DNA of 64,000 nt from Liquidambar formosana (GCA_039720395.1 CM077831.1:19708982-19772981), one strand, 5' to 3'. Shown: positions 32,678-44,880, counted from the stretch's first letter. Notes: generated by a model not told the origin, from the sequence alone. Program-made: numbers and translations.

Positions 32678-34405
32678 TATGCATGCATGTAGTGTGCAGT
32701 TGCATATGCATTAGAAGTGGCCAAACGTATAGATAAAGGGAGTTTGCTTATATGAAAAAAAAAAAAGGGTAAGAGAAAAGGAGGTTATTAAAGTGGGTGT
32801 TGGGTCTATCCACTGTTTTGGTGAAAAAAAAAAAAAAAAGAGAAGAGGGGGGTGGGGGTGGGGGGGGGGATGTATGGGTCGGATATTATTTCTCTGGTAC
32901 AAAATATGGCTTAAAATCATTTTTCAGTTGTAATTTATATATTTGTAAAAATGTATTTAAAAACGGATATTGGATGGATTATATTTTTGTGTACAACACA
33001 TTTGAATAATCTCACTTACGAATATATATATATATTAGTTCATTTCTTATTTTTGGTGATAAGTTTAATTTCCAATATGCAATAAAAAATTATGATAAAA
33101 TTATATCTTTGTTTTTATTAATTATAATTTATATAAAAATAAGTATTTTATTATATATTTTCATATTTTATATCCCCTATGTTTTTATTTATATCACATT
33201 AGAAGAGTTTTCTTTTTATGAGGTTAACCTAATATAACTTTGCATTGGGTCATCTTCTAAAATTCTACGTATATGTAATTCGTACTTTGTAAAACCAATC
33301 GATGAATTGGATAAGTACTTTATCATATAGGTAATGCATGCTAAAAATCAAGTTAATTTGAAATTGATTGCTATTCGAATTAAAACTTACATTTTTTATT
33401 TAATGACAATTGCTCATTTTGGACATTTATATATAAAATAGTTTTTAATCTCGAATCAACTTGATTTTTGGCATGCATGACTTTCATATAAAGTAGATCT
33501 AATCCAACGTTAGCATTGTAAAATTCAAGTCACAGGTAGAGTTTTAAAAGGTGACTTAATGCAAAATTAAGTTAGGTACATGTTATGCTAACCTCATAAG
33601 AATGGAACTACACATTAGAATGCTCTCAACTCAAAAAGTATAAAAATTAGTTAATTTCTTCTCTTGGGATCAGGGCATTGATTTCTAGCGTCATTTTTAA
33701 CGCTTTATTTAGTTATAATTTACACATTTTTAATAGTTGTATGTTAGTATTTGATTAGACAAAACAAACCACGTAAGTTACTCGAGAGTTACTAAGCATA
33801 TTAATCAAGTCGTCTACGCATACATAAACTTGGTTTGGATATATTATTTTTGTTGGAATCATTCATGAAGTATGTTGCGCGATCCAAGGAAAATAATTTA
33901 CTTGGATGCATTAAAAGGCTGGTCTGTTCGATGCACCGTACTATCTCCTCTTCTTCACGCAACTAACATGCATGAGTGCATGACTCTGACATGATAGCCA
34001 AAAAAGGAAGCAAATAAGGGCAAAGAAATAAAGTCTTAGCTGATTCAAGTCATGGGCTGTTGTCCCTCGATAACTTCCTTGCCATCTCTAAAACGTGAGC
34101 CTTGCCGACAGCTTATCAGAGTCTTTTTTGTTGAGTGCTTCTTCAATTTTAAGAATTATTTCCTTTGTTCAAGGTTTGTTTGATAACTTTTTTCATAATA
34201 TTTTGTCATGAATATATGGCTCGTGTGATTAAATCATATGATATTTTGTCATAATTTTTTGTATATGAGAACCCTTAAGAAGTCTGGTCTCTATCAAATT
34301 GTATAAACATTAACTTGTAATTTGTACATTAACTCTTAAAATTGAAAGTGATCAAACTCCTCAGTCCACCAACCCCAATAGAGATCCCCTTGTGGCAGCC
34401 TTACC

Positions 34406-34415
34406 CTATATATAG
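34406..34415 (+). promoter_or_regulatory. TATA box of SMO copy 2
   Basis: CTATATATAG, same place as in the other copies. Confidence 0.7.
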
Positions 34416-35131
34416 AGAACACATGTGACTCCAAAAATATCTTCTTCGTCTTCTCTCTCTCTCTCCACAAACATTATAATGTTGCCATACAAGGACTTGG
34501 AGGAAGCGAAGGCAGCTTTTGGGAGAGACCCAACTGTTGCAGAGACGTTATGGTTCAATTACTCAGCCAAGAAGCTTGATTACATACTTCACTGCCACAA
34601 CATTGTCTTCTTGTTGCTGTTTTGTTCGGTTGTACCTCTTGCATACGTGCTCTTGGAGCTGTGCTGCTCTAAGAAAATGGACAAGTTCAAGATTCAACCC
34701 AAAGCTAAGAAGTCATTCTCACACATGTTCACATGCTATAAACATGTGGTGTGGACGTTCCTTCTCGTTGTTGGTCCTCTGCAAATTCTTTCATACCCTA
34801 TCATTAAGGTATGATTAACTAAATATGATCAACAAAACTAAGGGGCTTTTTCCCTTGTGCTCCTTTAGAGTTTTCTGTTTCTATCTTGAGTCGCAAAATC
34901 ATTATAATAATAATAATAATAATAATAATACTACTACTACTACTACGGAGTAATAAAAAGAAGGATAAATTGCAGAAAATCTCCTTGAAGTATAGGGGTT
35001 AGTAGATAACCTCCTTATATTTTAATTTTACTATTAACGGTAAACGTGAAAAGACTGATAGGCCCTACACCTTCCCATCACGTGCACCCTTTAGTGAAGG
35101 GCATTTTGGGTAACATGGATCCGTTAACGGT

Positions 35132-35762
35132 GTTATGTGCATAGCACGTGAATAATTTTTGTCAAATTTCATTAACAGCTAGAGATAGTGGGGCACATTG
35201 ACAAAAATTAGAACATAGAGGGGGCACACTGGTAAAATTAAACATAAGAGAGTTATCTGCTTATCCATTGCAATTTACCCTAAAAAGAAATAGCATAGGA
35301 AATATGTTTGGAATTAGCATTTGACTTTACCCGTCAAATTTGCCAATTAGCACAAATGGAACAACCTCTATATGATAGGTTGGAACCACTATTATAAATT
35401 CCGTTATTTTGTGGCTATTAATTTCTTTTTCTTTTTTTTTTTTTTATCACTGTTTGTATCTTAACTGGTCTTAGTTGTTTTATATAGAAGGACATATTTG
35501 ATGAGAAGAAGCGTTTGGGGACAACTGTAAAGGTTTTGATTTCTTGAATTGAAATATTGTTAATGAAAAATTACGTTTTTTCTTTTAAAAATTACATTTT
35601 TTAAGTTGGGAGGAAACAAAAAAATATTTCTCTAATTAAGGTTAGAGAGTCAATTAATTTCTTTAGTTTCTATAATTAAAATAAAATTTTAACAATAAAC
35701 TAAAAGTCGCCCTGTTCAAAAAAAAAAAAAAAAAAAAAAAATCCCTAACTCCGCCACTGAAT
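35132..35762. mobile_element. Insertion in intron 1 of SMO copy 2
   Basis: Copies 1 and 3 read straight from GTTAACGGT or similar into TGATTGGTTAAT. Copy 2 has about 630 bp between them, with a poly-A run (35719-35742) followed by TCCCTAACTCCGCCACTG near the right end. Class not determined. Confidence 0.65.
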
Positions 35763-35909
35763 TGATTGGTTAATTTGAAGTTTGTGTTTGTGGATGTTTT
35801 GGGCGCAGTGGGTTGGGATTTGGACGAGTTTGGCATTGCCAACATAGTGGGAGATATTGTGGCAATTATTGGTGTACTTTATTGTTGAAGACTATACAAA
35901 TTACTGGCT

Positions 35910-36308
35910 GGGAACGGATATTGCAACCCCACAATCTTATAACCCCACCCCTTTCTTTTTGGTTTTTAAGATTTCATGAAAAATATAAAAGGTTTTTGCA
36001 AAAACCGGTGGCATGTTTCATTAGAAAACATCATTTTGAACAACTTTGCAGAAGAAAGTTTTTCTAAAATTTATCGTTTAGGTAGACTTTTTAGCAAAAA
36101 ATAAAATAAAGGCTATAAATGGCTAAAAAGTATATTTAAACGATAGATTTAGGAAAAACTTTCTTCTACAAAGTTGTTCAAAATGATATTTTCTAGTGGC
36201 CATCATAGTCGGTTTTCATAAATACCTTTTATATTTTGCATAAAATCTTAAAAACCTAAAGGATAGAGGGTGAGGTGATAAGAATGGGGGGTTGCAATAG
36301 CCATTCCC
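35910..36308. mobile_element. Foldback MITE, Mutator-like, in exon 2 of SMO copy 2 (first)
   Basis: 399 bp flanked by TTACTGGCT at 35901-35909 and 36309-36317, a perfect 9-bp target duplication. Ends are GGGAACGGATATTGCAACCC and, reversed, GGGAATGGCTATTGCAACCC. Long inner inverted repeats make most of it able to fold back. No coding capacity. Confidence 0.93.
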
Positions 36309-36457
36309 TTACTGGCTCCATAGGCTGCTCCATTCTAAAAGGGCCTACCATAACATCCACCGGGTTCACCATGAATTCACGGCTCCAATGGGCCTTGCCG
36401 TACCATACGCGCATTGGGCTGAGATTTTAATCCTGGGCTTTCCAGCATTTCTTGGTC

Positions 36458-36854
36458 GGGAATGGCTATTGCAACCCTCCATTCATATCACCCCACCCCC
36501 ATCCTTTAGGTTTTTAAGGTTTTATGCAAAATATAAAAGGTTTTATGAAAACTGGTTGTGGTTTTTACTAGAAAACATCATTTTGAACAACTTTGTAGAA
36601 GAAAGTTTTTCCTAAATCTATCGTTTAAATATACTTTTTAGCCATTTATAGTCTTTATTTCATTTTTTGCCAAAAAGTCTACCTAAACGATAGATTTTGA
36701 AAAAACTTTCTTCTGCAAAGTTGTTCAAAATGATGTTTTTTAGTGCACTAAGCGATCAGTTTTTGCAAAAACCTTTTATATTTTTTATAAAATTTTAAAA
36801 ACTAAAAAGAAAGGCGTGGGGTTATAAGAATGGGGGGTTGCAATAGCCGTTCCC
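36458..36854. mobile_element. Foldback MITE, Mutator-like, in exon 2 of SMO copy 2 (second)
   Basis: 397 bp flanked by TTCTTGGTC at 36449-36457 and 36855-36863. It is the same family as 35910-36308 but in the opposite orientation, judged by which end carries the GGGAACGG and which the GGGAATGG variant. Confidence 0.93.
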
Positions 36855-38892
36855 TTCTTGGTCCGGCCATGGTTCCGGGACATACACTCACCTACTGGCT
36901 TTTGGTTTTACATGTAAACCATTGCATGAATATATTTGTTTAAGCATGGCATTTGAAATATTTTCTCCAGGAAAAGTTCAATTTGTTAGGTGCAAATGTG
37001 CAAAGTGCAGATATGAGTTCCCCTGGAGTCCCTCAAAATATATTCCATTCTATGGAGGGGCAGAGCACCATGATTATCATCATTTTGTAGGCCAACGAAG
37101 CCACAGTAACTTTGCATCAGTCTTCACCTGCTGTGATTACATTTACCGAACCGACAAGGTTAGTCCAAAATATTACCTCCCATAATCCATGCTTAAGCCC
37201 TCTTCAAATTTACCTCCCGTATCCATATATACTAGTTTGATTAAAATGCCAAATGATGCAAGTCAATTTCTCATACTAATGCTTCATTGATTTATGTCAC
37301 AGGGCTACTGCTATCACAAGTACATGGTCGGAAAGGTGTGTACCCCCAAAACCCTTGTACATGCATGTTTGGTCCCATTTGTTTGGATAGAATCGAGATT
37401 AGAATGAAATTACATTATGAGTTTCATTCCAAGTTTCATGTTTGGATGAGTTAAAAAGGTGGAATGGAATCAAATTATCCCCTATATTTTCTTATTCCAT
37501 TCCGAGATACTTCAACAATAGAATTTGATTTTATTTCCCCACCTTTTTTATTCGAACCAAACAAACATGCCCTTTGTATGAAGTTTAACTTTGTTATGCC
37601 TCAAACTCTGCTTAGGGCCTTATATTTGGTAGTAAAAGAGTTTTTTGTATGGTGGGATTCATTTTTATTTTAGTTATATGGTTCAAGCGTAGTGCGGTGT
37701 TTGTTCCTTCTAACTATTTATTATTGATTTTGAATATTAGTCCAAGGAGGAATTGAGAAGCAATGGCGAACCAAGTGGAGACACCTAACAGCTCAAAAAA
37801 TTCAAATAGCTGTGGGATTTTATTACAATATTATGTGGTTTAATCATCTACAAATTAATGAATAATAATGTCCATTTTGCATTTTATTAGTTAGTTGTGT
37901 CATCAATAAAAGGTTCTGTTACGTAATTTTGATCGAATTAATAAAAATTAATATGGCTTGAGATTTTGGTGAGATGCTGATATGGGAATGGCAGCTTTGC
38001 CATTCATGTAGAGCAATTTCCAATGAATCAGGCTAGCTCAATGGTTTATTTAATTATATTTATCTTATTTTTTATTTATAAGAGGTAAGAACATCAATTA
38101 ATATCAAACTATTATTACAAGGACTTGAAACGAAGATCTCCCCCCTCAACAAGGGGAGAGGTGCCGTTAGGACAACATGCCACTAGCTCCCAATGGTTGA
38201 CTCTGCGTGGTTTTTTGCTTCGTAAATACTACTTGAAATGATTATCTACACCAACTATTTTTATTTTTATTTTTTATTATCAACAAAGAAAATATTATTA
38301 ATTAAAAATGAAGAAATGAGCTACAAGAGGAGGACAAGAAGTCCACCTAAGTCCAAAACCAAACAACCAAAAATAAATTGATGACAAACAGTCCTCTATA
38401 ACTCATATGACAATTGAAATAGTGTTGGATGCGTTATTATTTCTTTTAATAAGTTAGGATTACATCATCGATCACGTGAGTTAGTGCTTTAACACTACTT
38501 TTTTTGCCTCATGTATGGCCTCCATTTCTATTTTTTTTTCCCTTTTAAGTATATGGTATTTGTTCTTTGACCATATGATGGACAAAACAGACTTTGATAG
38601 ACCCATTAATGAATTTGGGCAACGATTTTTCTGTTCATTATCTCATAGACTTCATTGGATTTATCTTTTGAGTTCGTGCAAATCTATCCCCTTTTTTTTT
38701 TTTTTAAATTTTTTTTTGTTTGATGGTAAAGGTGTCTGGGTTCGTGCAAATCTTTACAATAAAGAAAGTCCTTCTCTTTGGCTTTCAAGTTGAGTAGTTA
38801 GACAAAATCAATTTAATCTAGCCCCTAAATAATCCTTAGCTTCTAAATGACATACAGAATTAAAGGAAGAACCAAGTAGCTCTAATGGATAA

Positions 38893-39050
38893 TGATCAGG
38901 TAAGCATGTGTTGATATAACTTATATCAACATCCGCATTGGGTGGTGTACCTTGTGTATTAGTGAGACATGAAGTACGTTGGATCAATGCAAAAAGTACA
39001 ACCTCCAATGCATGGTGCTGATATAACTTATATCAAAACGTGCTGATGGA
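38893..39050. mobile_element. Palindromic MITE-like element, copy b
   Basis: Ends GCATGTGTTGATATAACTTA and, reversed, CAGCACGTTTTGATATAAGT. It is absent from the matching place in unit 3 (about 44550), which shows an insertion in unit 2 after duplication. Confidence 0.7.
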
Positions 39051-39362
39051 ACATAACCGTAGCTCTAATAACGCTTGTTACGAAAAAAATACTTGAAAAG
39101 CTTAATATATTTTTGCACTATTTGTGAAGTGAAACAGAAATGTACAAACAATAATTAGGTATAATATTAAGAAAAATAAAGGTAATCTTGTCCGCCAATG
39201 AGACTGTTGCTTAGATATAGCACACTTCTCCTTAAAGGAAAAGGGTTTGAGGAGATTAAGGTAATCTCATCCAACCACAAAGCACTAAATTTATATGAAA
39301 AACCCCTTGGGAAAAACTACATGACCAAATCTAAATAGAGCTTTTGTTATTTATGTAGAAGA

Positions 39363-39780
39363 GGGGGGCTATTGCCACCACATAAAGTATTATAAGTTCT
39401 TCATTAGTTTACACTTTTTAAGATTTTATGAAAAATATAAAAGGTTTTTACGAAAATTAGTCACATTGTTCAATAGAAAACATTGTTCTGAACAACTTTG
39501 TAGAAGGAAGTTTTTCCAAAATCTATCATTTAGGCAGACTTTTTGGCCATTTACAATCTATATTTCATTTTCTATGGAAAATGGCCAAAAAGTGTACTTA
39601 AATGACAAATTTTGGAAACAAGTTCTTCTACAAAGTTGAAAGTTGTCCGGAATGATACTTTCTAGTAGACTATGTGATTAGTTTTCGTAAATTTTTTTTA
39701 TATTTTTCATAAAACTTAAAAAATATAATTAAATTAAGTGGGAGCTTAGAATATTTTATATGGTGGCAATAGCCTGACCC
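39363..39780. mobile_element. Diverged foldback MITE, Mutator-like
   Basis: 418 bp flanked by TATGTAGAA at 39354-39362 and 39781-39789. The uninterrupted site is seen in unit 3 near 44810. Ends GAGGGGGGCTATTGCCACCA and, reversed, GGGTCAGGCTATTGCCACCA are a diverged subfamily of the copies at 35910 and 36458. Confidence 0.9.
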
Positions 39781-41147
39781 TATGTAGAATAATGAGGTTA
39801 AAAGATTTCTTCTCTAACCAAACTAAAAGCAAGTTCTTTCCAACTGTTAGTTTTGCAAAATTCAAGTTACAGGTAAAGTTTTAAAGGGTGACTTAATGCA
39901 AAGTTAGGTTAAGTTATTTTAACCTTATAAGAATGGAATTGACACATTAGAATACTGTCAACTCTCTAAGTATAAAAATTAGTCAATTTCTTCTCTTGGG
40001 ATCAGGGCATTGATTTCTAGCGTCATTTTTAACGCTTTATTTAGTTATAATTTACACATTTTTAATAGTTGTATGTTAGTATTTGATTAGACAAAACAAA
40101 CCACATAAGTTACACGAGAGTTACTAAGCATATTAATCAAGTTGTCAAGCATACACAAACTTGGTTTGATTATATGAGATTTACACCATGGCGCCTTTGG
40201 TCGATGTATCTCCTCTTTTCCTAAGATTCAAATTTTTATTTTTATTTTTATTTATTTATTTTGGAATCCTAAAGGTTCAAACTTAACCCATCTTGATGTA
40301 ACAAAAATGATGAGTGATGGGTGCTCGAATTGGTACTAAAATGAATACAATTTATACATGAACATCATTTTTTTTTTTTTTTTTTTTTTTTATGAACACA
40401 TGTCTGTATGGCCAAATTTCCACAATTCCCATAAACAATGACTGAATTAGTGACAGGGAAAACATTTTTCAAAACATAAAAGATAATATATTATTTCTTA
40501 TAAAGAAAGCTTAAATGATTTTGTTTAAAGAAAAAAGTTTTTTATTTTTTATTATTTATGGTTTCTAAAGGTGTTCCCAGGTTTCATCCAACACTAATCT
40601 TTCGAGATATCATCGGGTGCCGAAACGGAGATCTCTCTTAAGAAAGTTTGCTGCATGCACAAGGGTTTGAACCTGAGATCCCTTACTTAAACGACAAGAG
40701 CCCCTTCCACTGAGGCCAATTTTCGTTGGTAACCATATGATCTAGATGGATATATTATTTTTGTTGGAATCATTCTTGAAGTATGTTGCGCGATCCAAGA
40801 AAAATAATTTAGTTGGATGCATTAAAAGGTTGGTCTGTTCGATGCACCGTAGTATCTCCTCTTCTTCACGCAGCTAACATGCATGAGTGCATGACTCTGA
40901 CATGATAGCAAAAAAAAAAGGAAGCAAATAAGGGCAGAGAAATAAAGTCTTAGCTAATTCATGTAATGGGCTGCTGTACCTCAATAACTTCCTTGCCATC
41001 TCTCAAACGTGAGCCTAGCCGACAGGTTATCAGAGGTTTTTTAAATGAGTGCTTCTTCAATTTTAAGAATTATTTCCTTTGTTCAAGTTTGTTTGATCAC
41101 TTCTTTCATGATATTTTGTTATGAATTTTTGTGTGTGAGAACCCTTA

Positions 41148-41366
41148 GGTTCTATTTGGTTTAAGGATTTTATTAAGGAAAAAAAATAAAATATGAGGAA
41201 TTATACTTTCTCTTATTTGGTTGCAATAAAAAATTAGAAGAATAAGAAGAATTTGAATAATTTTGCCTTGACATGATTTTATCTTTTCCTTTCATTTTCT
41301 TTCCTCCTTATTTTTTTTCCCTTCTCTTTTTTTTTCCTTGGTGGATTCCTCGAACCAAATAGAGGG
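41148..41366. mobile_element. Tourist-like MITE in the upstream region of SMO copy 3
   Basis: 219 bp flanked by TTA on both sides (41145-41147 and 41367-41369). Copy 1 has the empty site CCCTTAAAGAG. The ends GGTTCTATTTGGTT and, reversed, CCCTCTATTTGGTT are inverted repeats. TTA duplication fits the PIF/Harbinger group. It lies about 200-425 bases before the start codon. Confidence 0.85.
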
Positions 41367-41489
41367 TTAAAGAATCTTACCTCTATCAAATTGTATGAAC
41401 ATTAACTTGTAATTTGTACATTAACTCTTAAAATTAAGGGAGATCGACTCCTCAGTCCACCAATAAAGACCCCTCGTGGCAGCCTTACC

Positions 41490-41499
41490 CTATATATAG
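41490..41499 (+). promoter_or_regulatory. TATA box of SMO copy 3
   Basis: CTATATATAG about 75-80 bases before the start codon, followed by a CT-rich leader. Confidence 0.77.
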
Positions 41500-41571
41500 A
41501 GGTTGCATGTGACTATCCAAAAATCTCCTCTTCTTCTCTCTCTATCTCTCTCTCTCTCCACAAGTAGTATA

Positions 41572-41988
41572 ATGTTGCCATACAAGGACTTGGAGGAAGT
41601 GAAGGCAGCTTTTGGGAGAGACCCAACTGTTGCAGAGACGTTATGGTTCAATTACTCAGCCACGAAGCCTGATTACATACTTCACTGCCACAACGTTGTC
41701 TTCTTGTTGCTCTTTTATTCGGTTGTATCTCTTGCATACGTGCTCTTGGAGCTGTGCTGCTCTAAGAATATGGACAAGTTCAAGATTCAACCCAAAGCCA
41801 AGAAGTCATTCTCACACATGTTCACGTGCTATATACATGTTGTGTGGACGTTCCTTCTTCTTGTTGGTCCTCTGCTAATTCTTTCATACCCTACCATTAA
41901 GGTATGGTTAACTAAATATGATCAACAAAACTAAGGGGCTTTTTCCCTTGTGCTCCTTAGAGTTTTCTGTTTCTATCTTGAGTTGCAA

Positions 41989-42023
<35 letters not shown>

Positions 42024-43509
42024 CACTATGGAGTAATAAAAAAAAGGGTAAATTACAGAAACTGCCCCTCTGAAGTATGAGGGGTTAGCAGATAAACCCC
42101 CTTTATATTTTAATCTTACCAATGTGTCTCCTAATTTAGTTGGAGATTTAATTGGTTTGATACCGTTAACAGTAAACGTAAAAAGACTGATATGCCTACA
42201 CCCTTCCATCACATGCACCTTCTAGTTAAGGGCATTTTGAATAGCATGGATCCGTTAACGGTTGATTGGTTAATTTAAAGTTTGTGTTTGTGGATATTTT
42301 GGGCGCAGTGGGTTGGGATTAGGACGAGTTTGGCATTGCCATCGAAGTGGGAGATATTGTGGCAATTATTGGTGTACTTTGTTGTTGAAGACTATACACA
42401 TTACTGGCTCCATAGGCTGCTCCACTCTAAATGGGCCTACCAAAACATCCACCGGGTTCACCACGAATTCACGGCTCCAATGGTCCTTGCCGCACCATAC
42501 GCTCATTGGGCCGAGATTTTAATCCTGGGCTTTCCAGCATTTCTTGGTCCGGCCGTGGTTCCGGGACACATACTCACCTACTGGCTTTGGTTCATTCTCA
42601 GGCAGATTGAGGCCATTGAGACTCACAGCGGGTATATATATATTTATACTCACCTACTGGCTTTTGGTTTTACATGTAAACCATTGCATGAATATATTTG
42701 TTTGAGCATGGCATTTGAAATATTCTCTCCAGGAAAAGTTCAATTTGTTAGGTGCAATGTGCAGATATGAGTTCCCTTGGAGTCCCTCAAAATATATACC
42801 ATTCTATGGAGGGGCAGAGCACCATGATTATCATCATTTTGTAGGCCAAAGAAGCCACAGTAACTTTGCATCAGTCTTCACCTACTGCGATTACATTTAC
42901 CGAACCGACAAGGTTAGTCCAAAATATTACCTCCCATATCCATATATACTAGTTTGATTAAAATGCCAAATGATACAAGTCAATCTCTCATGCTAATGCT
43001 TCATTGATATATGTCATAGGGCTACCGCTATCAGAAGTACATGGTTGGAAAGGTATGTACCCCCAAAACCCTTGTACATGCATGTTTGGTCCGGTTTGTT
43101 TGGTCGGAATCGAGGTTGGAATGAAATCACATTCCGGGTTTCATTCCAAATTTAAAAAGGCGGAATGGAATCAAATTGTCCCCTATATTTTCTCATTCCA
43201 TTCAGGGATATTTCAACAATAGAATTTAATTCTATTTCCCCACCTTTTTTATTCGAGCCAAACAAACATATGCCCTTTGTGTGAAGTTTGATTTTGTTAT
43301 GCTTCAAACTCTGCTTAGGGCCTTATATTTGGTGGTAAAAGAGTTTTGTATGGTGGGATTCATTTTATTTTAGTCATATAGTTCAAGTGTAGTGCGGTGT
43401 TTGTTCCTGCTAACTATTTATTATTGATTTTGAATATTAGTCCAAGGAGGAATTGAGAAGCAATGGCGAACAAAGTGGAGACACCCAACAGCTCAAAAAA
43501 TTCAAATAG
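41572..43509 (+). CDS. SMO1: Sterol 4-alpha-methyl oxidase (methylsterol monooxygenase, SMO1 type), intact copy 3
   Basis: It oxidises the 4-alpha methyl group of 4,4-dimethyl sterols (such as 24-methylenecycloartanol) in plant sterol synthesis at the endoplasmic reticulum. Exons: 41572-41901, 42309-42631, 42765-42912, 43020-43052, 43441-43509; all phases agree and give 300 residues, as in known plant SMO1 proteins. Membrane segments lie near residues 42-63 and 89-107. Histidine boxes of the fatty-acid-hydroxylase superfamily are HRLLH (145-149), HRVHH (158-162) and HHDYHH (237-242). The C-terminus KKFK fits a dilysine endoplasmic-reticulum retrieval signal. The start ATG was chosen over an upstream in-frame ATG because it follows the TATA box and CT-rich leader at the right distance and matches the other copies and the family. 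It is the only undamaged copy of three. Confidence 0.95.
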
Positions 43510-44880
43510 CTGTGAGATTTTATTACAATATTATGTGGTTTAATCATCTACAAATTAATGAATAATAATGTCCATTTTGCATTTTATTAGTTAGTTGTGT
43601 CATCAATAAAAGGTTCTGTTACATAATTTTGATCGAATCAAAATTAATATGGCTTGTCATTTTGTGAGATGCTGATATGGGAATGGCAGCTTTGCTATTC
43701 ATGTGGAGCAATTTCTAATGAATCAGGCTAGCTCAATGGTTTATTTAATTATTTTTATCTCATTATTTATAAGAGGTAAGAACATCAACTAATATCTAAC
43801 TATTATTACAAGGACTGGAAACGAGGATCTCTCCCCTTCAAGAGGGGGAGAGGTGCCTTTAGGCCGACATGTCATTGGCTCCTAATGGTTGACTCTGCGT
43901 GGTTTTTTGTTCCGAAAATACTACTTGAAATAATTATCTGCACCAACTATTTTTATTTATTTTTATTTTTTTTAACAAGAAAGAAAATATTATTAATTAA
44001 AAAAAGAAGAAAATGAGCTATAAGAGGAGTACAAGAAATCCACCCAAGTCCAAAACCAAACAACCAAAAATAAATTGATGACAAACAGTCCTCTAATCTA
44101 ATTTTAATTCTCGGCACCAGCTTACTGCACTAACTCTATAACTTAGATGACAGATGAAATAGTGTTAGATGCGTTATTATTTCTTTTAATGAGTTGGGAT
44201 TACATCATTGATCACGTGAGTTAGTCCTCTAACACTACTTTTTTTTGCTCATATATGGCCACCTTTTTTTTTTTCCCTTTAAGTCTATGGTATTTGTTCT
44301 TTAACCACATGATGGACGAAACAGACTTAATTTGATGGACCCATTAATGAATTTGGGCAATAATTTTTCTATTCATTATCTCATAGCCTTCATTGGATTT
44401 ATCTTTTGAGTTCGTGCAAATTTTTACAATAAAGAAAGTCCTTCTATTTGGCTTTCAAATCGAGTAGTTAGACAAAATCAACTTAATCATGGCCCCTAAA
44501 TAAATCCTCAACTTCTAAATGACATATATAATTAAAGGAAGAACCAAGTAGTTCTAATATACGCTTGTTACGAAAAAAATACTTGAAAAGCTTCATATAT
44601 TTTTGCACTATTTGTGAAGTGAAACAGAAATGTACGAACAACAATTAGGTATAAAATTAAGAAAAACAAAAGTAATCTTGTCCGCCAATGAGACTGTTGC
44701 TTGAGGAGATTGTGGTAATCTCATGCAACCACAAAGCACTAAATTTATATGAAAAATCCCTTGGGAAAAACCACATGACCAAATCTAAATAGAGCTTTTG
44801 TTATTTATGCAGAATAATGAGGTTAATAGATTTCTTCTCTAAGCAAACTAAATGCAAGTTCTCCTCCTTTACCCAAAAAA

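Larger units (their letters stand above)
34479..37788 (+). pseudogene. Sterol 4-alpha-methyl oxidase (SMO1 type), copy 2, pseudogene
   Basis: Exon 1 (34479-34808) is fully open. Exon 2 starts at 35809, has a stop TAG at 35845-35847, is split by MITEs at 35910-36308 and 36458-36854, and has lost its 3' end and donor site by a deletion of about 75 bp near 36895-36905. Exons 3 (37011-37158, full 148 bases with SPSKYIPFYGGAEHHDYHH), 4 (37303-37335) and 5 (37741-) are open, but exon 5 stops early at 37786-37788. Exon 1 carries residues such as SVVPLAY, CYKHV and VVGPLQ that agree better with my recollection of Arabidopsis SMO1 than copies 1 and 3 do, so this looks like the oldest lineage of the three. 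Confidence 0.93.
31120..39840 (+). repeat. Segmental duplication unit 2 (with SMO copy 2)
   Basis: It aligns with unit 1 (24800-29955) and with unit 3 downstream of the gene. It is longer because of insertions at 31524-32677, 35132-35762, 35910-36308, 36458-36854, 38893-39050 and 39363-39780. The distance between start codons of copies 1 and 2 is 7214 bp. Non-coding outside the SMO exons. Confidence 0.85.
39840..44880 (+). repeat. Segmental duplication unit 3 (with SMO copy 3)
   Basis: Its left part (39840-41570) matches 26010-27260 of unit 1 and its right part (43510-44880) matches the sequence after copy 2. The start codons of copies 2 and 3 are 7093 bp apart. A T-run (40371-40392) and a segment about 40545-40730 (reading ATCTCTCTTAAGAAAG) are extra relative to unit 1. 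Confidence 0.85.

Noticed and set aside
34425..34478. Upstream in-frame ATG extending SMO copy 2 (and likewise 41503 in copy 3)
   Set aside because: The extension encodes low-complexity Ser/Leu sequence from the CT-rich leader; copy 1 lacks it and the family starts at the downstream ATG.
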